Shown piece after piece: positions 48,179 to 57,865 of a stretch of 64,000 bases of DNA. Source of the stretch: Polaromonas sp. (lineage in GTDB: Bacteria > Pseudomonadota > Gammaproteobacteria > Burkholderiales > Burkholderiaceae_C); NCBI GenBank assembly GCA_013298815.1, contig JAAFJF010000003.1, forward strand, positions 1 through 64,000. Reading direction: 5' to 3'. The position numbers and the translations under genes were made by a program. How positions within the stretch are numbered: the stretch's first letter is position 1; each line of letters starts with the position of its first letter. The notes under the pieces are model-generated. The model made no database searches and had not been told where the DNA came from. It saw only the letters and a program-made list of their open reading frames with translations.

Positions 48179-48703
48179 TTAAGCAAAAATGTCTTCAATG
48201 CTTTTGCCACGCTTGGCAGCCACATCAGAAGGTGTCGTTACTTTTTTCAGGGCGTCCAAAGTGGCGCGCACCATGTTGTAAGGGTTGCTAGAACCATGGC
48301 TTTTAGCCACGATGTCGGTGATACCAACCACTTCAAAAACTGCACGCATTGGGCCACCAGCAATAATGCCAGTACCTTTAGGCGCCGGAGCAACCATCAC
48401 GCTTGCAGCGCCGTGGTGACCCATCACTTTGTGGTGAATGGTGCCATTTTTCAATGACACTTTGACCAATTGGCGACGTGATTCTTCCATCGCTTTTTGC
48501 ACAGCTGCAGGCACTTCTTTTGATTTGCCTTTACCCATGCCAACGCGACCATCACCGTCACCAACAACTGTCAAAGCTGCGAAACCCAAAATCCGACCGC
48601 CTTTAACCACTTTGGTTACACGGTTGATCGCGATCATCTTTTCGCGCATGCCGTCTTCGGGACCTTCTGGTTTACCTTGCATTTTTGCTTGCATTTTTGC
48701 CAT
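48179..48703 (-). CDS. rpsE: 30S ribosomal protein S5
   Basis: S5 lines the mRNA entry and affects decoding accuracy. The 174-residue product has a Met/Gln/Lys N-terminal extension ([19 protein letters not shown]) that I associate with Comamonadaceae. After it come [40 protein letters not shown] and [19 protein letters not shown]. It is 30 bases after rplR. Confidence 0.97.
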   Translation of the reverse strand: MAKMQAKMQGKPEGPEDGMREKMIAINRVTKVVKGGRILGFAALTVVGDGDGRVGMGKGKSKEVPAAVQKAMEESRRQLVKVSLKNGTIHHKVMGHHGAASVMVAPAPKGTGIIAGGPMRAVFEVVGITDIVAKSHGSSNPYNMVRATLDALKKVTTPSDVAAKRGKSIEDIFA

Positions 48704-48732
48704 AATATTTTCCTATCGCTTAATAGCGCAAT

Positions 48733-49098
48733 TTAGAACTGCAAGCCAGCTGCACGTGCAGCTTCAGCCAATGCTTTAACACGACCGTGGTAAGCAAAGC
48801 CTGCGCGATCAAACGCAACTTTTTCAACACCGGCAGCTTTTGCTTTTTCAGCAATCATGGTTCCAACTGCTTGCGCTGCTGCAACATTGCTACCTTTAAC
48901 TGATTCGCCCAACTTGGCACGAACATCAGCAGCAGCTGTTGAAACTGAAGCCAACACTTTGGTGCCGTCGCCAGAGATGACGCTTGCGTAAATGTGCAAA
49001 TTTGTACGATTGACAGTCAAACGTGCAACACCTTGAATGGCGATACGAATTCGAGTCTGACGTGAACGACGTAGTCGCTGCTGTTTTTTGGTCAACAT
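48733..49098 (-). CDS. rplR: 50S ribosomal protein L18
   Basis: L18 binds 5S rRNA. The 121-residue product has a basic N-terminus ([20 protein letters not shown]), [20 protein letters not shown], and the end [20 protein letters not shown]. It lies 12 bases after rplF. Confidence 0.97.
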   Translation of the reverse strand: MLTKKQQRLRRSRQTRIRIAIQGVARLTVNRTNLHIYASVISGDGTKVLASVSTAAADVRAKLGESVKGSNVAAAQAVGTMIAEKAKAAGVEKVAFDRAGFAYHGRVKALAEAARAAGLQF

Positions 49099-49109
49099 GA
49101 TGCAGTTCC

Positions 49110-49643
49110 TTATTTCTTCTTAGTCTCTTTGATCGTGATCTTCTCATCCGAATAACGGATACCTTTGCCTTTGTAAGGCTCTGGCGGACGAATAGCACGA
49201 ATCTCGGCTGCAATTTGACCAACACGTTGGCGATCTGCACCTTTGATGATAATTTCTGTTGGCAAAGGTGTTGCCACCGTGATACCAGCTGGCATGTCTT
49301 TGTTAACTGGATGAGAGTAACCAACCGCCAGATTGAGCTTGTTACCAGAAGCAGCCGCCTTGTAACCCACACCAATCAAGGTTAGTTTTTTCTCGAAACC
49401 CTTGGTTACACCAACAACCATGTTGTTAACCAGTTGACGCATGGTGCCAGTCATGGCATTTGCTTCGCGTGACTCATTTGCCGGAGCAAAAGAAAGCGCA
49501 CCCGCATTGTTGACAACACTAACCAATGCATTTTGTGCGAGAGACAATGTGCCTCCCGTACCTTTGACATTGATGGTACCGTTATTAATCGCCACATCCA
49601 CACCCGCTGGGATGGATACTGGCATTTTTCCAATTCGTGACAT
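49110..49643 (-). CDS. rplF: 50S ribosomal protein L6
   Basis: L6 lies near the factor-binding site of the 50S subunit. The 177-residue product begins [18 protein letters not shown] and ends with the family signature [20 protein letters not shown]. It has the expected two repeated domains and is 36 bases after rpsH. Confidence 0.97.
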   Translation of the reverse strand: MSRIGKMPVSIPAGVDVAINNGTINVKGTGGTLSLAQNALVSVVNNAGALSFAPANESREANAMTGTMRQLVNNMVVGVTKGFEKKLTLIGVGYKAAASGNKLNLAVGYSHPVNKDMPAGITVATPLPTEIIIKGADRQRVGQIAAEIRAIRPPEPYKGKGIRYSDEKITIKETKKK

Positions 49644-49678
49644 TTATTATTTCTCCTATGTGCCGTGCATTAATTAAA

Positions 49679-50074
49679 TTAAGCGACGTAGCACAACACT
49701 TCACCACCGATACCGGTAGCGCGTGCTTTGCGATCTGTCATAACGCCTTGTGGCGTAGTCACAATGGCAACACCCATTCCGTTTTGGACTTGAGGAATGT
49801 CATCACGGCCTTTGTAGACGCGTAGACCTGGGCGACTGACGCGCTCGATGCGCTCAATCACAGGACGACCAGCATAGTATTTCAAAGTAATTTGAAGTTC
49901 AGCTTTGCCGCCTTCTGTTTTCACTTCAAAACTATCGATATAACCTTCGTCTTTTAAGACTTGGGCGATAGCTACTTTTACTTTAGAAGAGGGCACCGCT
50001 ACTGCGGGCTTCGCCACCATCTGCGCATTACGAATGCGAGTTAGCAAGTCGGCGATTGGATCACTCATACTCAT
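49679..50074 (-). CDS. rpsH: 30S ribosomal protein S8
   Basis: S8 binds helix 21 of 16S rRNA, and in E. coli it represses the spc operon. The 131-residue product has [20 protein letters not shown] and near the end [20 protein letters not shown]. It lies 16 bases after rpsN. Confidence 0.97.
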   Translation of the reverse strand: MSMSDPIADLLTRIRNAQMVAKPAVAVPSSKVKVAIAQVLKDEGYIDSFEVKTEGGKAELQITLKYYAGRPVIERIERVSRPGLRVYKGRDDIPQVQNGMGVAIVTTPQGVMTDRKARATGIGGEVLCYVA

Positions 50075-50089
50075 GTTTAATCTCCTGAC

Positions 50090-50395
50090 TTACCAGCTGG
50101 CTTTGGTGATACCGGGAATATTCCCAGCGAAAGCCATCTCACGGATCTTGGCGCGAGCCAAGCCGAACTGACGGAACGTACCACGTGGACGACCTGTGAT
50201 CGCGCAACGGTTACGTTGACGAGTTGGGTTCGCGTTGCGTGGGAGTTTTTGCAAAACCAAGCGAGCGGCAGCACGCTGCTCTTCGGTTGCTTTTGCATCA
50301 TTTGCAATTGCCTTGTTGTCTGCGTGTACTTTTGCATACTTAGCAACCAACTTGTCGCGCTTGAGTTCGCGCTGGATTAATGCTTGTTTAGCCAC
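50090..50395 (-). CDS. rpsN: 30S ribosomal protein S14
   Basis: The 101-residue product is the long, zinc-free form of S14: the CxxC pairs of the short form are absent. [20 protein letters not shown] and [20 protein letters not shown] are the C-terminal signature. It is nine bases after rplE. Confidence 0.97.
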   Translation of the reverse strand: MAKQALIQRELKRDKLVAKYAKVHADNKAIANDAKATEEQRAAARLVLQKLPRNANPTRQRNRCAITGRPRGTFRQFGLARAKIREMAFAGNIPGITKASW

Positions 50396-50403
50396 GTGTC
50401 ACC

Positions 50404-50943
50404 TCAGTTTTTGAACGGGAAACGGAAAGCTGTGAGCAGTGCTTTGCACTCTTCATCAGTTTTAGCCGTTGTGGTGATGCTGATATTGAGACCACGCAAA
50501 GCATCAACTTTGTCATACTCAATTTCAGGGAAAATGATCTGCTCTTTAACGCCGATGTTGTAGTTACCACGACCATCAAATGCGCGACCAGAGATACCAC
50601 GGAAGTCACGTACGCGAGGCAAAGCCACGGTCACGAAACGATCCAAGAATTCCCACATCTGTACGCCACGCAAAGTGACCATGCAACCAATGGCTTGACC
50701 TTCGCGGATTTTAAAACCTGCGATTGGCTTCTTCGCCACAGTCACCACAGGTTTTTGACCTGCGATTTTTGTGAGGTCAGCAACAGCGTTGTCCATGACT
50801 TTCTTATCAGAGACTGCTTCACTCACACCCATATTGAGGGTGATTTTCGTTAAACGCGGCACTTGCATAGCTGATGTGTAGCCAAACTTGGCAATCATCG
50901 CCGGGGCAACCGTGTTGCGGTATTGTTGTTGTAAACGTGCCAT
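50404..50943 (-). CDS. rplE: 50S ribosomal protein L5
   Basis: L5 holds 5S rRNA and touches P-site tRNA. The 179-residue product has [39 protein letters not shown] and [20 protein letters not shown]. It is three bases after rplX. Confidence 0.97.
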   Translation of the reverse strand: MARLQQQYRNTVAPAMIAKFGYTSAMQVPRLTKITLNMGVSEAVSDKKVMDNAVADLTKIAGQKPVVTVAKKPIAGFKIREGQAIGCMVTLRGVQMWEFLDRFVTVALPRVRDFRGISGRAFDGRGNYNIGVKEQIIFPEIEYDKVDALRGLNISITTTAKTDEECKALLTAFRFPFKN

Positions 50944-50945
50944 TG

Positions 50946-51278
50946 TTATGCCGCCTTGATTTCTAAGCCAGTTGACTTGTAGACGCGTGAGCGCACCACT
51001 TTGCCGTTAGCATCAGCAGTTAATTTAATACCAACGCGATCAGCTTTGCCGCTAGCAGCATTGAAGATAGCCACATTAGACTGGTGAATAGGCATAGTCT
51101 TCTCAACGATACCGCCAGTCACACCCTTCATCGGGTTTGGCTTGGCATGCTTTTTGACCAAATTGATGCCATCAACAATGACGTGCGTCTCACTATGGCG
51201 AACCGATACTTTACCGCGCTTACCCTTGTCACGCCCTGTGAGCACAACAACTTCGTCGCCTGTACGAATTTTGTTCAT
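50946..51278 (-). CDS. rplX: 50S ribosomal protein L24
   Basis: L24 starts 50S assembly near the tunnel exit. The 110-residue product has the KOW motif [20 protein letters not shown] and then [20 protein letters not shown]. It follows rplN by nine bases. Confidence 0.97.
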   Translation of the reverse strand: MNKIRTGDEVVVLTGRDKGKRGKVSVRHSETHVIVDGINLVKKHAKPNPMKGVTGGIVEKTMPIHQSNVAIFNAASGKADRVGIKLTADANGKVVRSRVYKSTGLEIKAA

Positions 51279-51287
51279 GATGCGTCC

Positions 51288-51656
51288 TTACAAAACTTCA
51301 GGAGCTAATGACACGATCTTCATGAACTTCTCAGTACGCAATTCGCGCGTCACTGGTCCAAAGATACGGGTGCCGATAGGCTCTAATTTGGCATTGAGCA
51401 AAACTGCTGCATTGCCGTCAAACTTGACCAATGATCCGTCAGCGCGACGAATACCTTTGGCCGTACGCACCACTACCGCGCTATAGATCTCGCCTTTTTT
51501 GACGCGACCGCGTGGAGCAGCCTCTTTAATACTTACCTTGATAACATCGCCTACGCTTGCGTAGCGACGCTTAGAACCACCGAGCACCTTAATGCACAGT
51601 ACGGACTTCGCGCCGGTGTTATCGGCAACATCTAATCGTGTTTCTGTTTGGATCAT
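51288..51656 (-). CDS. rplN: 50S ribosomal protein L14
   Basis: L14 lies at the subunit interface. The 122-residue product starts [20 protein letters not shown] and has [20 protein letters not shown]. The frame stays open to 51731 but the family start is the ATG at 51656. It is the first gene of the spc operon here; rpsQ and the rest of the S10 operon do not lie upstream, where rdgC stands instead. Confidence 0.97.
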   Translation of the reverse strand: MIQTETRLDVADNTGAKSVLCIKVLGGSKRRYASVGDVIKVSIKEAAPRGRVKKGEIYSAVVVRTAKGIRRADGSLVKFDGNAAVLLNAKLEPIGTRIFGPVTRELRTEKFMKIVSLAPEVL

Positions 51657-51811
51657 TTCGTTTATTCCCAACTTTCCCAATTGCATCCACAATTGAATGC
51701 TATCGATCAGTCTTGGGCCTGTCGTCCACACTACGAACCACTCGCAGCACTTCCGTTAGGCAGATACCCGATCACTACTAGTCTTGCAACTTTGTATTAA
51801 CCGAGCCCTCG

Positions 51812-51840
51812 ATTATGGCATAGATTTAGTACTCGTTCAA
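51812..51840 (-). promoter_or_regulatory. Sigma-70 promoter of the spc operon
   Basis: On the minus strand TTGAAC (51840-51835) and CATAAT (51817-51812) are separated by exactly 17 bases. They are followed by a GC-rich discriminator CGAGGGC, as in ribosomal promoters under stringent control. Transcription would start near 51805, leaving a leader of about 150 bases before rplN. Confidence 0.7.
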
Positions 51841-51927
51841 CTTATTTATGACTTTTTTATGGCCATTCCCGACATTTCATGGTTTGAGCCGTCTAAATTT
51901 CTAAGTTTTCTGCATTCTTGCATCTAA

Positions 51928-52839
51928 TTAAGCGCCGGCAGGCTCGCCAATCGCCATTTCACCACCCAAAGCTGCGAGTAATTCAGGAATCAACTGCCGC
52001 AGCTCCCCCGTCGCAATCGCTGTATCCGCATCAAAACCATCTTCTTTTTCCTGGGAAGTGCCATCAAACACACCATCTAAGAACGCAATTTTCTTGATTT
52101 GCAGCGTATCCGTCAGCACAAACGACACCCTATCCATCCAAATCAACGCCAACTTCGTCGGCACTTTGCCACTGGTTATGTGAGCGCTCACTTCTTCAAT
52201 ATCCAACGCATGACGTGAATAGCGCACCACTGCTTTGCTTTCATCGGGTGATTTCAGCTCGCATTCGCGGTCAATCGTGAAGCCTGCAGGCGGTGCTTTC
52301 GTCGATAACCACTCACCCATCGCCACAGCGCTTGAGGTTTGGGTGTTCAGCGGCATCACCGAGATACCATCCAGACATTTCACCAAATACGTGATTACCT
52401 CGTCCGCTTTTGCTGTGCTGGAAGCGCCAATCGTCAGCAACTGCGCTTTGGCATCAATCCATACCAGCACGCTTGAGATCTTGGTAAACGCCAGCGGCAT
52501 TAATGACAGTTTGATGTCTTCTTTGATCTCTTTGGTTTCGCGTTTACCCGGTTTTCGCCCTGTTGCGGCCTCAATTTTCGACAATTCCTCCTTGGCCTTG
52601 CGGTTAACCACCGAGCTAGGCACGGCTTTCACCTCCACCATCAGCTTCAGCACGATTTGACCAGCTACAGACTCCGCCAGCAAGCCATTCTCATCACCTC
52701 TAGGCTCAGTCCAACCCACAGCCTTCTCTTGGCTAGCGCCGCACTCAACATAACGCGCAGCCTCTAAACCCGCTTCAATCAGCTCTAAATCAGCCATCCA
52801 AGTCGGCGCGATACGATAAATGAGGGCGTTTTTGAACAC
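51928..52839 (-). CDS. rdgC: Recombination-associated protein RdgC
   Basis: RdgC is a ring-shaped DNA-binding protein that restrains RecA filaments and recombination. The 303-residue product starts MFKNALIYRIAPTWMADLEL and has VGWTEPRGDENGLLAESVAG near residue 40 and DADTAIATGELRQLIPELLA near the C-terminus, matching the family. It stands upstream of the spc promoter on the same strand. Confidence 0.93.
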   Translation of the reverse strand: MFKNALIYRIAPTWMADLELIEAGLEAARYVECGASQEKAVGWTEPRGDENGLLAESVAGQIVLKLMVEVKAVPSSVVNRKAKEELSKIEAATGRKPGKRETKEIKEDIKLSLMPLAFTKISSVLVWIDAKAQLLTIGASSTAKADEVITYLVKCLDGISVMPLNTQTSSAVAMGEWLSTKAPPAGFTIDRECELKSPDESKAVVRYSRHALDIEEVSAHITSGKVPTKLALIWMDRVSFVLTDTLQIKKIAFLDGVFDGTSQEKEDGFDADTAIATGELRQLIPELLAALGGEMAIGEPAGA

Positions 52840-52921
52840 AGGTTGCCTTTAAAAATGAAAAATCTGGGGGAATCTAGGGGAAAAATGCCGAATTAAGCAA
52901 CATTTATTGCACATGAATTTG

Positions 52922-52970
52922 CTATAAATATAATAGCTACTAAGGCAATAAATACGCTGGCTAGTGTCAT
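52922..52970 (-). repeat. Dispersed ~45-bp repeat, copy 13
   Basis: On the minus strand it reads TAGCCAGCGTATTTATTGCC and then TTAGTAGCTATTATATTTAT. It lies between the phasin-like gene and rdgC, beyond the terminator of the phasin gene. TTA replaces the usual TAA. Confidence 0.85.
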
Positions 52971-53022
52971 ATTTAATGCCTATTTTAGACGATTTACACA
53001 GTTTCAACACCAAACGCGCATA

Positions 53023-53046
53023 AAAAAAGAGCGCCTCAGCGCCCTT
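53023..53046 (-). terminator. Rho-independent terminator of the phasin-like gene
   Basis: On the minus strand GGGCGC-TGAG-GCGCTC is followed by a run of seven T, about 40 bases after the stop of the phasin-like gene. One G-T pair is in the stem. Confidence 0.8.
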
Positions 53047-53085
53047 TTAGACTCTCGCCGAACCTAATCGGCTTATGTTGCAAAT

Positions 53086-53661
53086 TTACTTGCTAGCTGG
53101 CTTAGTCTTCACGGCTTTAACTGCCACTTTTTTAACAGCTACAGCTTTTTTCGCAACCGCTTTAACAGCAGCTTTTGGCGCTATAACAGGTTTGGCGACA
53201 GGTTTTGCAGCTGGTTTTTTCAACTGAGCACTCAATTCGTCAACGCGCTTAGCCAAAGCTTGCACTTCTTTGGCAGTCGGCATACCCATTTTGCTCAAAG
53301 CTTTAGCGACGCGCTCTTCAAAGATGTTTTCCAGCTTGTCCCACTGACCCGTTGCTTTGGCAGTGATATCTGTTGCCACGCCAGTCGCCTTAGCGGTGAT
53401 GCCGTTGGCCATAGTGGTCATTTTGCTGGTGGCTTCGGAGATTTTCTCTTCTGCAGCGGCCTGCGTCTTACGCTGCAAACCCATGCCGTCTTTCACCAAG
53501 GTTTCAAACACTTTGCCGCCTTCGGCTTGTGCTTTGGAGAAAGCGCCCAAACCAGCGAGCCAGATTTGCTGTGCTGAGTCTTTGACGCTGCTAGCCAACT
53601 GTGCGCCAGTAGCGGTGTGAGCTTGCGTCTGAGCCGTTGTTTTTTGTAATTTCTTGACCAT
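53086..53661 (-). CDS. Phasin-like polyhydroxyalkanoate granule-associated protein
   Basis: The 191-residue product has a helical core (DSAQQIWLAGLGAFSKAQAE, then KVFETLVKDGMGLQ) that matches the family of PHA granule-associated proteins. It then has ATSKMTTMANGITAKATG repeats, a short coiled-coil (EVQALAKRVDELSAQLKK) and a Lys/Ala/Pro-rich tail as in histone-like or DNA-binding phasins. AGGAGG just before 53661 sets the start. It could coat storage granules or link them to DNA. It is divergent from the fatty acyl-CoA reductase homologue. Confidence 0.8.
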   Translation of the reverse strand: MVKKLQKTTAQTQAHTATGAQLASSVKDSAQQIWLAGLGAFSKAQAEGGKVFETLVKDGMGLQRKTQAAAEEKISEATSKMTTMANGITAKATGVATDITAKATGQWDKLENIFEERVAKALSKMGMPTAKEVQALAKRVDELSAQLKKPAAKPVAKPVIAPKAAVKAVAKKAVAVKKVAVKAVKTKPASK

Positions 53662-53894
53662 AGGGCCTCCTAAGTTAAAAGTAAAGCAAAACTGATGGGA
53701 TGACAAACGCTTTTCGCGTGGTGTATGAGCTTACTTTAACCTTAGAAAGACTAAGTGTTTAGGTGCTGGATTCTAGAAATCTAGAGGGATTGAACTAGCA
53801 AGTAGGGGTGAAACTGCGGGTTTACGCTGAATACAGCATGAGCTAATTTGGGCAAAAATGATCGATTGATGTGGAGTTAACTGGAGTTATGACT

Positions 53895-55898
53895 ATGCAA
53901 TATTTCGTCACGGGCGCTACAGGTTTTATTGGTAAACGGCTGGTTAAAAAGCTGCTGGATCGCAAGGGTGCCGTCGTTCATTTCTTGATCCGCAAAGAAA
54001 GCGAAGGCAAAGTTGCTGGCTTGCGTGACTATTGGGCTGTGGACGCGAAACGCGCCATCCCTGTTTACGGCGATTTGACCAGCAAAAAACTAGGCGTTGC
54101 TGCAGATGCGGTGAAGGCACTCAAAGGCAAAATCGACCATTTTTACCACCTGGCAGCGGTGTATGACTTGAGCGCGGACGAAGCCAGCCAAATCGCCGTC
54201 AACATCGACGGCACGCGCAACACCATTGAGTTTGCCAAGGCCATCGACGTGGGGCATTTTCACCACGTCAGCAGCATTGCAGCGGCGGGCTTGTACGAAG
54301 GCGTGTTCCGCGAAGACATGTTTGACGAAGCCGAAAATTACGACCACCCCTACTTCAAAACCAAGCACGAAAGCGAAAAGATCGTTCGTAAGGAATACAA
54401 AAGCGCTTGGACGGTGTACCGCCCCGCTTTTGTCGTTGGCGACAGCGTCACTGGCGAGATGGACAAAGTTGACGGCCCATATTACTTCTTCAAGCTCATC
54501 CAACGCATGCGCCAAATCTTGCCACCGTGGATGCCGTCGGTTGGTATCGAGGGTGGGCGGTTGAACATCGTGCCGGTGGACTTTGTGGTCAACAGCATTG
54601 ACCACGTGAGCCATGCCAAGGACATTAAAACGATCAAAGGCAAAGCTTTCCACATCGTTGACCCCATGGGCTACCGCGTGGGCGATGTGCTGGATATTTT
54701 CAGCAAAGCTGCGCATGCACCGAAGATGAATATTTTTGTCAATGCGGCGTTGTTGGGTTTTATCCCCAAAAGCGTGAAAAAAGGCATGATGGCACTGGCC
54801 CCCGTGCGTCGGGTGCGTCACGCCATCATGAAAGACTTGGATTTGCCTGAAAGCATTTTTGAATTCATCAACTGGCCGACCCGCTACGACAGGCGCGACT
54901 TGGACGCAGCCCTCAAAGGCAGCGGCATTGAGTGCCCGAACCTGAAAGACTACGCATGGGTACTGTGGGACTATTGGGAACGTCATCTCGACCCTGCGCT
55001 GTTCATTGACCGCACGCTCAAAGGCACGGTAGGCGGCAAAGTGGTGTTGGTTACCGGTGGCTCGTCCGGCATTGGCTTGTCTGCCGCCTGCCGGTTTGCT
55101 GAAGCAGGTGCCACCACCATCATCTGCGCACGTGGCGAAGAGCAATTAGCTGAAGCCAAGAAAACCATCCTAGAAGCAGCCGGTAAAGACGCCAAAGTTT
55201 TCACCTATTCCGTCGATATCGTTGACGAAGTGCAATGCGCCGAATTCGTGCAAAAGCTGGAGAAAAACCACGGTGGTGTTGATTTCTTGATCAACAACGC
55301 CGGCCGCTCCATCCGCCGCGCGATTGAAGCCAGCTACGACCGCTTCCACGACTTTGAGCGGACCATGGCGCTCAACTACTTCGGCGCACTGCGCATCACC
55401 ATGGGCTTGTTACCCGGTATGGTGGCCAAGCGCAAAGGACACATCGTCAACATCAGCTCCATCAGTGTACTGGTCAACGCGCCGCGCTTTTCAGCCTACG
55501 TCGCCAGCAAAGCCGCTCTAGACGCCTGGACCAGCTGCGCCGCTTGCGAATATGCCGACCAGGGCGTCACCTTCACCACCATCAAAATGCCTTTGGTTCG
55601 CACCCCGATGACAGCACCAACCAAGATCTACGACAGCATGCCGCTGTTGATGCCAGAAGAAGCCGCAGACATGATCATCCGCGCCTGCGTCGAAAAACCC
55701 GTCGAAATCGCCACCCGTTTGGGCACCTCCGTCGGCCTGCTCCACGTCGCCGCCCCGCGCGTCGCGCAAATCTTGATGAACACCACCTTCCGTATGTTCC
55801 CAGACAGTGCGGCAGCCAAAGGCGACAAATCCGCGAAACCAACCCTGTCGCCAGAAGCGATAGCGATGGCGTCGATGATGCAGGGGATTCACTTTTAA
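53895..55898 (+). CDS. Bifunctional SDR protein, homologue of fatty acyl-CoA reductase
   Basis: The 667-residue product has two reductase domains. Residues about 1-370 are an extended SDR (MQYFVTGATGFIGKRLVKKL; HHVSSIAAAGLYEGVFREDM; catalytic YFKTKHESEK). Residues about 380-660 are a classical SDR (VVLVTGGSSGIGLSAACRFA; NISSISVLVNAPRFSAYVAS with the YxxxK site). From memory it is closely similar in layout and motifs, including MDKVDGPYYFFK and IEGGRLNIVPVDFVV, to the 661-residue fatty acyl-CoA reductase of Marinobacter, which makes fatty alcohols for wax esters. No wax ester synthase is seen. GGAG gives eight-base spacing to the ATG at 53895; 53889 is an alternative. Confidence 0.85.
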   Translation: MQYFVTGATGFIGKRLVKKLLDRKGAVVHFLIRKESEGKVAGLRDYWAVDAKRAIPVYGDLTSKKLGVAADAVKALKGKIDHFYHLAAVYDLSADEASQIAVNIDGTRNTIEFAKAIDVGHFHHVSSIAAAGLYEGVFREDMFDEAENYDHPYFKTKHESEKIVRKEYKSAWTVYRPAFVVGDSVTGEMDKVDGPYYFFKLIQRMRQILPPWMPSVGIEGGRLNIVPVDFVVNSIDHVSHAKDIKTIKGKAFHIVDPMGYRVGDVLDIFSKAAHAPKMNIFVNAALLGFIPKSVKKGMMALAPVRRVRHAIMKDLDLPESIFEFINWPTRYDRRDLDAALKGSGIECPNLKDYAWVLWDYWERHLDPALFIDRTLKGTVGGKVVLVTGGSSGIGLSAACRFAEAGATTIICARGEEQLAEAKKTILEAAGKDAKVFTYSVDIVDEVQCAEFVQKLEKNHGGVDFLINNAGRSIRRAIEASYDRFHDFERTMALNYFGALRITMGLLPGMVAKRKGHIVNISSISVLVNAPRFSAYVASKAALDAWTSCAACEYADQGVTFTTIKMPLVRTPMTAPTKIYDSMPLLMPEEAADMIIRACVEKPVEIATRLGTSVGLLHVAAPRVAQILMNTTFRMFPDSAAAKGDKSAKPTLSPEAIAMASMMQGIHF

Positions 55899-55918
55899 CC
55901 GAAATAATCCATTCGAAC

Positions 55919-55945
55919 CGTCATTCCCGCGAAGGCTGGAATCCA
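55919..55945. repeat. Single copy of a TCATTCCCGCGAAGG-type element
   Basis: CGTCATTCCCGCGAAGG-CTGGAATCCA resembles a short dispersed element that I know from several proteobacterial genomes, where CCCGC pairs with GCGGG. Here the second arm is altered (GCTGG). Only one copy was seen. Confidence 0.4.
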
Positions 55946-55946
55946 C

Positions 55947-55982
55947 AAGCGCCTCAAACAGTGATATGTGAGGCGCTTTTTA
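55947..55982 (+). terminator. Rho-independent terminator of the acyl-CoA reductase gene
   Basis: AAGCGCCTCA and TGAGGCGCTT form a perfect 10-bp stem around a 12-base loop, followed by a T-run, 49 bases after the stop codon. Confidence 0.88.
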
Positions 55983-55985
55983 ATT

Positions 55986-56035
55986 GCTATTTAATTTATA
56001 GCTCCTTAGGCAATAAATACGCCGGCTAAAGGCAT
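55986..56035 (-). repeat. Dispersed ~45-bp repeat, copy 14
   Basis: On the minus strand it reads TAGCCGGCGTATTTATTGCC and then TAAGGAGCTATAAATTAAAT. It lies nine bases beyond the stop of tag and is in the sense direction of that gene. Confidence 0.85.
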
Positions 56036-56044
56036 ATTTAAAGG

Positions 56045-56665
56045 TTATTTACTCAATACTTCTTTATGGCGATAACAACCCACCAAATGGTCGTTCACCA
56101 TGCCGCTTGCCTGCATAAAGGCGTAGCAAATGGTGGAGCCGACGAATTTAAAACCGTGGGCTAGAAGCATCTTGCTCATGGCATCGGATTCTGCGCTTTT
56201 TGCGGGTACTTCGGTAAACGATTTCCTTTTGTTCACGATGGGTTTGCCGTCCACGATTTGCCATAAAAAAGCATCAAAACTGCCGTACTTTTCTTGCACA
56301 GCCAAAAAGGCGCGGGCATTGCCGATGGTGCTGTGTATCTTCAGCTTGTTGCGCACAATGCCAGGGTCAGCCATGGCGGCGGCAATATCAGCCTCCGTAA
56401 ATTTAACAATCTTTTTAGCGTCAAAACTCTTAAAGATGCGCTTGTAACCCTCACGTTTGGCTAATACCGTGCTCCAGCTCAAGCCCGCCTGCGCGCCTTC
56501 GAGGGTCAGGAGCTCCAGCAAATCTCTGTCGTCATGCATGGGTACACCCCATTCGGTATCGTGGTAGTGCCGGTCTAGACTTTTGCTTTCGCACCACGGG
56601 CAGCGGATCAGGCCATCATGTATCACAGCTAGTGGTTTGCCATTTTTTGAAGAGTCGGTTGTCAT
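56045..56665 (-). CDS. tag: DNA-3-methyladenine glycosylase I
   Basis: Tag removes 3-methyladenine from alkylated DNA. The 206-residue product has IRCPWCESKSLDRHYHDTEW and GVPMHDDRDLLELLTLEGAQ, including the zinc-site cysteine and the conserved YHDxEWG. It also has AGLSWSTVLAKREGYKRIF and the C-terminal FVGSTICYAFMQASGMVNDH, with the second part of the zinc site (VGCYRH). It is convergent with the acyl-CoA reductase homologue. Confidence 0.94.
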   Translation of the reverse strand: MTTDSSKNGKPLAVIHDGLIRCPWCESKSLDRHYHDTEWGVPMHDDRDLLELLTLEGAQAGLSWSTVLAKREGYKRIFKSFDAKKIVKFTEADIAAAMADPGIVRNKLKIHSTIGNARAFLAVQEKYGSFDAFLWQIVDGKPIVNKRKSFTEVPAKSAESDAMSKMLLAHGFKFVGSTICYAFMQASGMVNDHLVGCYRHKEVLSK

Positions 56666-56801
56666 GGTTTTCGGGGCATTTACTATTTAATTTACGCATC
56701 ACAAAACAGCGATAATCCTAGCATTAACTAGTATTACCTAGCGGTATTGGCTATTTGTATTCTCATTAATAGCAGGTTCAACATCTTCTTAGGAGTTTGG
56801 C

Positions 56802-57860
56802 ATGATTTTGGTCACGGGCGGGGCGGGGTTTATTGGGGCTAACTTTGTGTTGGACTGGCTAGCGGCGCATGACGAGCCTGTGCTTAATTTGGACAAACTG
56901 ACTTACGCGGGGAATTTGGAGAATTTAGCGTCACTCGCAAACGACAAACGCCACGTTTTTGTGCAAGGTGATATTGGCGACCGGGCTTTGATGGACGCGC
57001 TTTTGACCAAACACCAGCCTCGTGCGGTGGTGAATTTTGCAGCGGAGTCTCATGTAGACCGCTCGATTCATGGGCCGGAAGACTTTATTCAGACCAATAT
57101 TGTGGGCACGTTTCATTTGCTGGAAGCGGTGCGCGGGTATTTTGGCAAGCTGGAAGGCGCTGCTAAGACTAACTTTAGATTTTTGCATGTGTCGACCGAC
57201 GAGGTATATGGTTCTCTTGCCCCCAATGAGCCGTGCTTCACCGAGAAGCACCAATACGAGCCGAACAGTCCTTATTCAGCCAGCAAAGCCGCCAGCGACC
57301 ACTTGGTGCGCGCCTACCACCACACCTACGGCCTGCCCGTGCTGACGACCAATTGCAGCAACAACTACGGCCCCTACCATTTCCCTGAAAAGCTGATTCC
57401 GCTGATGATTGTGAATGCCTTGGCGGGTAAAAACCTGCCGATTTACGGTGACGGCCAACAAATTCGCGATTGGCTCTATGTGAAAGACCACGCGAGTGCG
57501 ATTCGCCGTGTGCTGGAAGCTGGCAAACCAGGGGAAACCTACAACGTAGGTGGCTGGAACGAGAAACCGAACGTCGAGATTGTGAACACGATTTGCAAGT
57601 TGCTCAATGAGTTACAACCCCGCGCGGATGGCAAAAGCTACGCCGAACAAATTACTTATGTCACCGACCGCGCCGGCCATGACCGCCGCTACGCCATTGA
57701 CGCCAGCAAGATTGAAAAAGAATTGGGCTGGAAGCCGGCGGAAACTTTTGAATCTGGCATCCAAAAAACCGTAGCATGGTATCTAAGCCACGCGGATTGG
57801 GTAGCAAACGTGCAAAACGGCAGCTACCGCGAGTGGGTGAACAAGCAATATGCAAACTAA
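56802..57860 (+). CDS. rfbB: dTDP-glucose 4,6-dehydratase
   Basis: RmlB converts dTDP-glucose to dTDP-4-keto-6-deoxyglucose, the second step to dTDP-L-rhamnose. The 352-residue product has [40 protein letters not shown], the active-site segment [10 protein letters not shown], the catalytic [20 protein letters not shown] and [24 protein letters not shown] lies nine bases before the ATG. It opens the cluster rfbB-rfbD-rfbA-rfbC. Confidence 0.97.
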   Translation: MILVTGGAGFIGANFVLDWLAAHDEPVLNLDKLTYAGNLENLASLANDKRHVFVQGDIGDRALMDALLTKHQPRAVVNFAAESHVDRSIHGPEDFIQTNIVGTFHLLEAVRGYFGKLEGAAKTNFRFLHVSTDEVYGSLAPNEPCFTEKHQYEPNSPYSASKAASDHLVRAYHHTYGLPVLTTNCSNNYGPYHFPEKLIPLMIVNALAGKNLPIYGDGQQIRDWLYVKDHASAIRRVLEAGKPGETYNVGGWNEKPNVEIVNTICKLLNELQPRADGKSYAEQITYVTDRAGHDRRYAIDASKIEKELGWKPAETFESGIQKTVAWYLSHADWVANVQNGSYREWVNKQYAN

Positions 57861-57865
57861 TTAGT

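Noticed and set aside
54090-55145. Open frame of 351 codons on the minus strand
   Set aside because: It is antisense to the acyl-CoA reductase homologue, has no recognisable domain and has a composition typical of a shadow frame.
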